Assembly (NCBI GenBank): GCA_902767455.1 | Contig: CACXHH010000088.1 | Coordinates: 1-12,036, forward strand | Origin: an uncultured Eubacteriales bacterium | GTDB taxonomy: Bacteria > Bacillota > Clostridia > Christensenellales > Borkfalkiaceae | Reading direction: 5' to 3' | DNA: 12,036 bases | In this document: piece after piece, positions 1 to 4,871 of the stretch | How the letters are laid out: each line of letters starts with the position of its first letter | Position numbering within the stretch: the stretch's first letter is position 1 | Made by a program: the position numbers and the translations under genes | The notes under the pieces: generated by a model | Databases searched by the model: none | What the model saw: the letters and a program-made list of their open reading frames with translations, nothing else | Told to the model about the DNA's origin: nothing

Positions 1-489
1 CGACACGGTCACGGCGTACTTTCCAGCGTTCGTCTGAACGTTTCCTTCCGTAGTGTAATGCTCGCTTTCGGCTACCCGATAAGTTTTAGCCGTTCCGTCG
101 TAAACGAAATCCGTTTGATCGGCGTCAGGCATCTGAACGAATATCGTTCCGCTTTCCGATTGAGCGTAATTCACTTCATATTCGTACGAAAGCGTTCTGT
201 TTTTGTAATTAGCGGTGATGATTACGGTGTAAACGCCGACCGTTTCGCTGTCCACCGCCGAATAGTCGAGAGTGTATTCGCCGTCGGAAAGCTTATTCGT
301 TTCGTCGTTTGCCGTAAGATATACGGCGAAGTCTTTTCCGAGCGAGAAATCTTCGCCGACGATAAATTGCGTCTTAAAGTTCTCGGCGTACAAGACGATC
401 TTTTTCGTTCCCGTTCTCGCGCACGCCGCAGAAAAAAGCGTTACTAACGCAAGCGTAAACAAAAGTATCAGGTTTTTTTTGACTTTCAT
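1..489 (-). CDS. Ig-like repeat surface lipoprotein, partial (C-terminus beyond left edge)
   Basis: This reading frame is open from an ATG at 489 to the window edge (163 codons, no stop). It starts with a basic tip and a hydrophobic stretch ending in FSAAC, with Cys at residue 23, which looks like a lipoprotein signal although the residue at -3 is Ser rather than Leu. Residues about 27-105 are beta-rich and close with a GVYTVIITANYKN-type strand, as in bacterial Ig-like domains. Residues about 107-163 carry the FVYDGTAKTY ... NAGKYAVTVS pattern typical of repeated surface Ig-like modules, so more repeats probably follow off the edge. A ribosome binding site AAAAGGAG lies 8 nt upstream. The ATG overlaps the TGA of the upstream AraC fusion gene (ATGA), implying translational coupling and one mRNA. 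I infer an outer-surface role in adhesion or glycan binding. The exact function is unknown. Confidence 0.8.
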   Translation of the reverse strand, partial: MKVKKNLILLFTLALVTLFSAACARTGTKKIVLYAENFKTQFIVGEDFSLGKDFAVYLTANDETNKLSDGEYTLDYSAVDSETVGVYTVIITANYKNRTLSYEYEVNYAQSESGTIFVQMPDADQTDFVYDGTAKTYRVAESEHYTTEGNVQTNAGKYAVTVS

Positions 490-2180
490 TTTTTTGTCTC
501 CTTTTCCGCTTTTTGATCGCGGACGTATTCGTTTATATATTTTCTCGGAGTGATACCTTCGAGTTTTTTAAAAGTTTTAGTAAAATACGACGCGTCCGAA
601 AACCCCGAGTCGTAGCACGCTTCGGTAACGGACGAACCGTTTTCGAGCATTTTTTTGGCTACTGCTATGCGCCGCGTACACACGTACTGCGTCACCGTCG
701 TATTCGTGTAACGTTTGAAAAGATGGCACATATAATAAAAACTCATATAAAACTTTTCGGCGAGTTCGTAAACGGAAATATTTTCCGTTATATGTTCGTT
801 GAGATAAGTGAGTATATCATTGATAGTGCGGTTATCGTTTTTTTTATCGTAGCCCGTTTTTTGGCGGAACAACGTCACGAGTTCGGTAAGAAGTTTGCGC
901 TTTTCGTCTGCGTCGGCAGTGGCGAGATCGTCAAACAGCTTATCCGTTTTTGAATTTTCTTCGGGGGATAGCATGCCATAGCAGGAGCTGTAATCGTTGA
1001 GTATCTTTTCAAGCGCTTTTTTAGGTGAAAGCGGCATCAGCGTTTCGACGTATTCTTCCGTCGAATACATAATGTAGTCCCCGTACGGGTTTTTGTCTTT
1101 TCCTTTGTATACGCCGAGCTTGTTTACGATACGTTTTAAAAAACTGTTTTCGGAGACTATTTTGCCCGCGATTATATCTTCTTCCGTGATCTTTGCAAGA
1201 AGCAGCTCCTTGGCGGCTTTCCTGTTTGAAGCAAAATTATATTTGTAAGATCCCCTTTCGCGGTCGTAAACGACGTAGATCGAGCCGTCTTCGCTCTGAA
1301 CGGCGTCAGGATAAGAAACTTCGTCGCGTTCGTCGAGAAGAAGCCTATACGGGAATGTCTTTCCGTCGTCTTCGGAAAGCATAGCCGTCAGATTATTTCT
1401 GCCTTTGAAATCGTAATGATTGATGAACAGTATCTTCCCGTTTTTCAATCTTTCCATAAAAAAACGTGACGACGGACCGTGAAGTCCGCTGTCGCAGCCG
1501 TCCGTCCAGGAAAGGCACCTGTCGTAAGACGTGCTTTTGCCTATCCCGTAGGTCGTCCGCACGAATACGTCGATATCGCCGTTGTCGTGTTCTATGAACA
1601 AGTGCTCGTCAAATACCCTGTCTCTGACGCTTACGCCGCCGAGCTTTATAAAAGTTTTTCCGCCGTCTGCCGACGAATAGGCGAACGCGCGTTTGTCTTT
1701 GTAATTGTTCGCGTATATTTTGTCTTTGTATTTGAGATCCCACACTGCAACGGGGAACAACCACTCTCCGCTTGATAAGATAGTCGGTTTGTGCGCGAGA
1801 ATGCCCTTACCTACTACGAACGGTTCGCTCCATACGAGATCTTCCGCATCGGGATCGTTGCATATCGCGGCGTAGGCGAGAACTTCCGGGAACGTGTTCC
1901 AAGTAAGCCACAGCCTGCCGTAAGGGTCCGTCCACAGCGTAGGATCGAAGCATCTCGCATCTTCCCCGTCGTAGGCGACGGTCACGGGTTCGGAAAAGGT
2001 TTTTCCGTCGTCGTCGCTTTTAATAAGACACGTGTAGTTTCCCGGTTCTTCTTTAATTTTACCGCTGAAAAAGGCGACGTAGATACGACCTTTTTTCGTT
2101 CTTTCGATACACGGGATACCTTGCCACAGTCTCTGGTCCGCGTAAAAATTTTTCAGTTGTTCCTTGTCCGTTATCAACAT
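486..2180 (-). CDS. Sialidase-like beta-propeller fused to AraC-type HTH regulator
   Basis: Numbered from the ATG at 2180 (564 aa). Residues about 12-352 match the sialidase-family (BNR) propeller: Asp-box motifs SDDDGKTF (55-62), SSADGGKTF (169-177) and SEDDGKTF (269-276), plus the family blocks RLWQGIP, DPTLWTDPYGRLWL, HKPTILSSGEW, SYPDAVQSEDG and LLAKITEEDIIAGK. A linker of about 100 residues follows, then an AraC/XylS double helix-turn-helix (about 450-554) with the usual GFSDASYFTKTFKK and TPRKY signature. There is no signal peptide or membrane segment, so it should be cytoplasmic. I chose this ATG because GAAGG lies 7 nt upstream and family homology begins just after it. An upstream ATG at 2249 would add 23 AT-rich-coded residues. 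I infer a one-component regulator whose propeller binds, or possibly processes, a carbohydrate. The gene ends in the 4-nt overlap with the Ig-like lipoprotein gene, its likely target or partner. Catalytic competence cannot be judged here. Confidence 0.85.
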   Translation of the reverse strand: MLITDKEQLKNFYADQRLWQGIPCIERTKKGRIYVAFFSGKIKEEPGNYTCLIKSDDDGKTFSEPVTVAYDGEDARCFDPTLWTDPYGRLWLTWNTFPEVLAYAAICNDPDAEDLVWSEPFVVGKGILAHKPTILSSGEWLFPVAVWDLKYKDKIYANNYKDKRAFAYSSADGGKTFIKLGGVSVRDRVFDEHLFIEHDNGDIDVFVRTTYGIGKSTSYDRCLSWTDGCDSGLHGPSSRFFMERLKNGKILFINHYDFKGRNNLTAMLSEDDGKTFPYRLLLDERDEVSYPDAVQSEDGSIYVVYDRERGSYKYNFASNRKAAKELLLAKITEEDIIAGKIVSENSFLKRIVNKLGVYKGKDKNPYGDYIMYSTEEYVETLMPLSPKKALEKILNDYSSCYGMLSPEENSKTDKLFDDLATADADEKRKLLTELVTLFRQKTGYDKKNDNRTINDILTYLNEHITENISVYELAEKFYMSFYYMCHLFKRYTNTTVTQYVCTRRIAVAKKMLENGSSVTEACYDSGFSDASYFTKTFKKLEGITPRKYINEYVRDQKAEKETKK

Positions 2181-2196
2181 ATTATTACCTTCGGCA

Positions 2197-2238
2197 ATAT
2201 ATTTTTCAAATATATAATAAACCATTTTCGGTCGAAAA
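2197..2238 (-). promoter_or_regulatory. Inverted repeats and AT-rich promoter region of the AraC-fusion gene
   Basis: Two inverted repeats lie just upstream of the AraC-fusion start. One has perfect 8-bp arms, ATATATTT/AAATATAT (2197-2204 and 2208-2215). The other is TTTTCG-GT-CGAAAA (2225-2238). The minus strand has TATTAT and TATATT stretches that could serve as a -10 box, but no convincing -35 box pairs with them. Either repeat could be an operator, perhaps for autoregulation. The assignment is weak because the region is AT-rich. Confidence 0.3.
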
Positions 2239-2303
2239 ACTATAATCATTTTGTTTTTTTGCCGTTTTTTTTGTTTGATTTCGTAACTTTTGGGCGCGTT
2301 TTC

Positions 2304-2332
2304 TTGACAGCGGGCGTATAATATGATAAAAT
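2304..2332 (+). promoter_or_regulatory. Sigma-A-type promoter of cysK-rrf2
   Basis: A consensus -35 box TTGACA (2304-2309) is followed after 17 nt by TAAAAT (2327-2332). The perfect TATAAT at 2317-2322 is only 7 nt from the -35 and so is badly spaced. Transcription would start near 2339, giving a leader of about 35 nt. The -10 box overlaps the first half-site of the operator candidate. Confidence 0.75.
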
Positions 2333-2359
2333 AGGATAAACCTATCGGGTAAATAGGTT
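2331..2359 (+). promoter_or_regulatory. Candidate operator: three ATAGG/CCTAT half-sites
   Basis: Half-sites alternate in orientation: ATAGG (2331-2335), AACCTAT (2339-2345) and ATAGGTT (2353-2359). They form two overlapping inverted repeats, ATAGG-5-CCTAT and a perfect 7-bp AACCTAT-7-ATAGGTT. They cover the promoter -10 box and the expected start site, so a bound protein would block transcription. The obvious candidate is the Rrf2 regulator encoded downstream in the same operon. The second pair could also form a hairpin at the mRNA 5' end, just before the ribosome binding site at 2361-2366. Confidence 0.6.
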
Positions 2360-2374
2360 AAAGGAGAATATCAA

Positions 2375-3307
2375 ATGTCGAAAATATATACTTCTGCCGA
2401 TCAGCTCGTCGGAAAAACTCCGCTTTTGGAGCTTACGCATATAGAAAAAGAGTACGGGTTAAAGGCTAAGATCTACGCCAAACTCGAATATTATAACCCC
2501 GCCGGCTCGATAAAGGATAGGATCGCCAAGGCGATGATAGAAGACGCCGAAAGAAACGGCAAATTAAAAAAAGGCTCGGTCATCATCGAGCCTACGTCGG
2601 GTAACACGGGGATAGGGCTTGCCGCTATCGCCGCGGCGAAAGGGTACCGTGTGATTATCGTTATGCCCGAAACCATGTCCGTCGAAAGGCGGCAGATAGT
2701 GAAGGCTTACGGCGCCGAACTCGTCTTATCGGAAGGCGCTAAGGGTATGAAAGGCGCTATCGCCAAAGCCGAAGAGCTTGCGGCGAGCATTCCGAACTCG
2801 TTTATCCCCGGTCAGTTCATAAACCCCGCAAATCCCGAAGCTCACCGCTTGACTACGGGGCCCGAAATTTACGAAGATACCGACGGCAAAGTCGATATTT
2901 TCGTTGCAGGCGTTGGCACAGGCGGTACGATTACGGGCGTGGGCGAATACTTAAAGGGCAAAAATCCGAACGTTAAAGTCGTCGCCGTAGAGCCTATGAC
3001 GAGCGCCGTGCTTTCAACGGGCGTTGCAGGCGCGCACAAGATACAAGGTATCGGCGCGGGCTTCGTTCCCGAAGTATTAAATACCGATATTTACGACGAG
3101 ATAATCGCCGTTTCCAACGAAGACGCCTTTGCAACAGGTAAACTTATCGGAAGGCGCGAAGGCGTGCTCGTAGGCATATCCTCTGGCGCCGCCGCTTACG
3201 CGGCGATAGAGCTTGCAAGGCGCAGCGAGAACGCGGGCAAAAATATCGTGGTTATTCTTCCCGATACGGGCGACAGATACTTGTCGACGCCGCTGTTCAA
3301 CGATTAA
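2375..3307 (+). CDS. cysK: Cysteine synthase (O-acetylserine sulfhydrylase)
   Basis: This is a 310-aa fold-type II PLP enzyme, the usual length for CysK. It makes L-cysteine and acetate from O-acetyl-L-serine and sulfide, in the cytoplasm. Visible hallmarks are NPAGSIKDR with the PLP lysine at Lys47, the substrate loop TSGNTG (74-79), the phosphate-binding glycine loop GVGTGGT (179-185), the EPMTSAVLSTG and HKIQGIGAGFVP blocks (206-232), and GISSGAA (267-273). The start is fixed by AAGGAG 8 nt upstream. It is the first gene of an operon with an Rrf2 regulator 45 nt downstream. The palindromic sites over its promoter suggest repression by that regulator in response to cysteine or Fe-S status. 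All key residues seen are present. A cystathionine beta-synthase-like role is less likely because there is no C-terminal regulatory extension. Confidence 0.96.
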   Translation: MSKIYTSADQLVGKTPLLELTHIEKEYGLKAKIYAKLEYYNPAGSIKDRIAKAMIEDAERNGKLKKGSVIIEPTSGNTGIGLAAIAAAKGYRVIIVMPETMSVERRQIVKAYGAELVLSEGAKGMKGAIAKAEELAASIPNSFIPGQFINPANPEAHRLTTGPEIYEDTDGKVDIFVAGVGTGGTITGVGEYLKGKNPNVKVVAVEPMTSAVLSTGVAGAHKIQGIGAGFVPEVLNTDIYDEIIAVSNEDAFATGKLIGRREGVLVGISSGAAAYAAIELARRSENAGKNIVVILPDTGDRYLSTPLFND

Positions 3308-3314
3308 AAATGCC

Positions 3315-3340
3315 GATAATCGACTTATAGATCGGCTTTT
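3315..3340 (+). repeat. 26-nt element, copy 1 (upstream of rrf2)
   Basis: This copy matches the copy at 3891-3916 at 24 of 26 positions, in direct orientation. It lies between cysK and rrf2, directly before the rrf2 ribosome binding site. With the two preceding bases it can fold as CCGAT (3313-3317) paired with ATCGG (3331-3335). Its function is unknown. Confidence 0.7.
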
Positions 3341-3352
3341 AAGGAGAAAAGA

Positions 3353-3784
3353 ATGAAGATTTCAACGAGAGGCAGATACGCTTTAAGGGTGATGACCGAT
3401 CTTGCCGAAAGAAGCGGCGGCGAATATATTCCGCTTAAAGACATCATCTTGCGGCAGGGGATATCGCAAAAATATCTCGAAGGCATAATGACCGACTTAT
3501 CGAAAGCGGGCGTCGTCGACGCGAAACACGGTAAGGGCGGCGGATATAAACTTGCTAAAAGCCCCGATAGTATTACCGTCGGCGATATTTTAAGGGTTAC
3601 CGAAGGCGAACTATCGCCCGTTTCGTGCCTTGACGAAAACGCGCGGCCGTGTCTTCGCGCCGCCGAGTGCAGAACGCTTCCCATGTGGACGAAGCTTTAC
3701 GCTATGATAAACGACTTTTTCAACGGCTATTCGCTTGCCGACCTTATGCAAAACGGCTCTGCGACCGACAATTACGTTATTTAA
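3353..3784 (+). CDS. Rrf2-family transcriptional regulator (CymR/IscR type)
   Basis: The 143-aa product begins MKISTRGRYALRVMTDLA, the classic Rrf2 N-terminus. The winged helix follows, with ISQKYLEGIMTDLSKAG as recognition region (about 37-53) and the wing KGGGYKLAK (61-69). The C-terminal half has Cys92, Cys100 and Cys106 (C-x7-C-x5-C), placed like the Fe-S ligands of IscR but with longer first spacing. It may therefore bind an Fe-S cluster, or it may sense cysteine status through partners as CymR does. The start is set by AAGGAG 6 nt upstream. It is co-transcribed with cysK and is the natural candidate to bind the half-sites at 2331-2359. The transcript ends at the hairpin at 3834-3870. 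The family is certain, the ligand is not. Confidence 0.93.
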   Translation: MKISTRGRYALRVMTDLAERSGGEYIPLKDIILRQGISQKYLEGIMTDLSKAGVVDAKHGKGGGYKLAKSPDSITVGDILRVTEGELSPVSCLDENARPCLRAAECRTLPMWTKLYAMINDFFNGYSLADLMQNGSATDNYVI

Positions 3785-3833
3785 GTGTAAAAAGCGTGTA
3801 TTGACGACAAACGAAAACGATAAATAAAACGAA

Positions 3834-3870
3834 ACAAGGCTACCTGCGCAAGGTAGCCTTGTCTTTTGTT
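3834..3870. terminator. Bidirectional intrinsic terminator
   Basis: Perfect 12-bp arms (3834-3845 and 3851-3862) enclose the loop GCGCA. On the plus strand they are followed by CTTTTGTTT. On the minus strand they are followed by a T-rich stretch, TTTCGTTTTATTTATCG. The hairpin lies between the convergent rrf2 gene and the zinc-ribbon gene, so it probably ends both transcripts. Confidence 0.85.
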
Positions 3871-3890
3871 TCGTAAAAATATAATTTGTT

Positions 3891-3916
3891 GATAATCGAC
3901 TTATAGGTCGACTTTT
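3891..3916 (+). repeat. 26-nt element, copy 2 (downstream of terminator)
   Basis: This is the second copy of the element at 3315-3340, differing at two positions. It contains its own inverted repeat, TCGAC (3896-3900) and GTCGA (3907-3911), around a 6-nt loop. It lies between the shared terminator and the 3' end of the zinc-ribbon gene. Confidence 0.7.
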
Positions 3917-3942
3917 CGTGCGGTCATTGAGCGGAAAGGCGA

Positions 3943-4467
3943 TCAGAAATCTTCGTCTTCGTCTTCTTCGTCTTCGTCCTCTTCTTCGTCTTCGTCGTCT
4001 TCCTCGAAGTCTTTTTCGTCGATGGGAAGATACTCGAAGTCGTCGGGCTCGTCGGAAACGCTCTCTTCGGCGAATTCGTCTTCTTCCTCTTCTTCGGCGT
4101 ATTGAGCGGCTTCTTCCTTTTCGATCTCGGAGAAGGAAAGGAGCTCTTCTTCGTTGTCGTCCTTGATTATCTCGTCCTTTTCGTCGTCGTCAAGGAACTC
4201 TCTCCAACTGTCGTCCTTATCGTCGTCGGGCTCTGCTTCGACGTTATAGATAGATTTTTGTTTGCAGCTGTCGCACATATCTTCGCCTATGGGGATATAT
4301 ACGTTATTGCAGACGGGGCAAAGCTTTTCGCTCGATTCGCCTTCGTCGTCGATGGCGAACATAAGCTGCGGGCCGATTTTCAGTTCGGCTTTGCATACGC
4401 CGCAGTATTCTTCATCTTCGGGGATATAGTTAAGCTCGCACCTTGGGCAAAGTTTGTATTTTGGCAT
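3943..4467 (-). CDS. Double zinc-ribbon protein with long acidic tail
   Basis: The 174-aa product begins with two similar zinc ribbons: Cys7/Cys10 with Cys22/Cys25, and Cys50/Cys53 with Cys65/Cys68. Both units contain a C-x2-C ... YIP-x2-E ... C-x2-C pattern, which suggests duplication of one ribbon. From about residue 78 the chain is very rich in Asp and Glu, and the last 25 residues are almost purely acidic, so this part is likely disordered. There is no signal peptide. The start has a full TAAGGAGG ribosome binding site 5 nt away, and a strong promoter lies about 110 nt upstream. I do not recognise a named family. The acidic tail recalls proteins that contact RNA polymerase or basic nucleic-acid-binding proteins, but that is speculation. 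The tail is coded by GAA/GAC repeats, which may vary in length between strains. Confidence 0.85.
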   Translation of the reverse strand: MPKYKLCPRCELNYIPEDEEYCGVCKAELKIGPQLMFAIDDEGESSEKLCPVCNNVYIPIGEDMCDSCKQKSIYNVEAEPDDDKDDSWREFLDDDEKDEIIKDDNEEELLSFSEIEKEEAAQYAEEEEEDEFAEESVSDEPDDFEYLPIDEKDFEEDDEDEEEDEDEEDEDEDF

Positions 4468-4485
4468 ATTAACCTCCTTACGGTC

Positions 4486-4560
4486 GGAACGAAACGCGCG
4501 CGGCTTATCTTTACGAAGATACGCTCTGCGGGTAAGCGGTAAGCTCTCCTTGGTCGTTCC
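4486..4560 (-). promoter_or_regulatory. Foldable 5' leader of the zinc-ribbon gene
   Basis: In the minus-strand transcript, GGAACGA (4560-4554) can pair with TCGTTCC (4492-4486), closing a domain of about 75 nt. Inside it, TATCTT-CGTA-AAGATA forms a perfect 6-bp hairpin (4506-4521). A TTACC-GC-TTACC direct repeat and a possible CGCT/AGCG stem also lie inside. The closing stem ends 7 nt before the ribosome binding site. I could not match it to a known riboswitch class by eye. The rest of the 404-nt gap at 4468-4871 is two promoters and AT-rich DNA with nothing else I can support. Confidence 0.4.
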
Positions 4561-4581
4561 GCATATATCAATAGCGGAATT

Positions 4582-4610
4582 ATTATATTAGTAATATTTC
4601 GTTTTGTAAA
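4582..4610 (-). promoter_or_regulatory. Sigma-A-type promoter of the zinc-ribbon gene
   Basis: Reading the minus strand, the -35 box is TTTACA (4610-4605), the spacer is 17 nt and the -10 box is a perfect TATAAT (4587-4582). Transcription should start near 4575, giving a leader of about 108 nt. Confidence 0.8.
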
Positions 4611-4767
4611 CTGTTTTTAACAAATTTTTTGCGTTTTTGAAAAAAAATTTTTAAAATTGCCCCGATTTTTACCCCACAACGGTTTTTTTGTGCGGAAATA
4701 TAGCCCGACGTTTACGACGATAATTATGAAAGTCGTCGCCGTATTATGCTTAAAAGCCCCCGCCCGA

Positions 4768-4796
4768 TTGATTTTTGTCGGCTTTTATGGTACAAT
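4768..4796 (+). promoter_or_regulatory. Sigma-A-type promoter of the M32 peptidase-UvrA operon
   Basis: TTGATT (4768-4773) is followed after 17 nt by TACAAT (4791-4796). The start would be near 4803, leaving a leader of about 70 nt before the peptidase start codon. Confidence 0.65.
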
Positions 4797-4820
4797 CAAA
4801 CGGTCGGCTTCGGATTATAG

Positions 4821-4841
4821 ACGCGCGCTCCGCGTTTTTTT
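4821..4841 (+). terminator. Attenuator-like hairpin in the M32 leader
   Basis: ACGCG (4821-4825) pairs with CGCGT (4831-4835) and is followed by an unbroken T run to 4841. It lies between the promoter and the gene, so it could terminate some transcripts early. The stem is only 5 bp, so activity is uncertain. Confidence 0.35.
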
Positions 4842-4871
4842 GCCGATAATAAACGTATAAGCGGTGATATT

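Noticed and set aside
2181..2249. Upstream ATG starts for the propeller-AraC protein
   Set aside because: The extra residues come from AT-rich promoter-like DNA and an inverted repeat, and they are not part of the family homology. The ATG at 2180 has GAAGG in good position.
3801..3870. Possible small RNA made from TTGACG at 3801 to the terminator at 3870
   Set aside because: No acceptable -10 box lies at the right distance, and the hairpin is explained as the shared terminator of two convergent genes.
3918..4166. Arginine- and leucine-rich open frame on the plus strand
   Set aside because: It is the mirror of the acidic GAA/GAC tract of the zinc-ribbon gene, has low complexity and has no ribosome binding site.
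4752..4786. AAAAGCC/GGCTTTT inverted repeat overlapping the M32 promoter
   Set aside because: The loop is 21 nt and the arms are simple, so chance is likely. I do not call an operator or terminator here.
4657..4860. Short plus-strand open frame before the M32 gene
   Set aside because: It spans AT-rich DNA and the peptidase promoter, has no ribosome binding site and has no recognisable motif.
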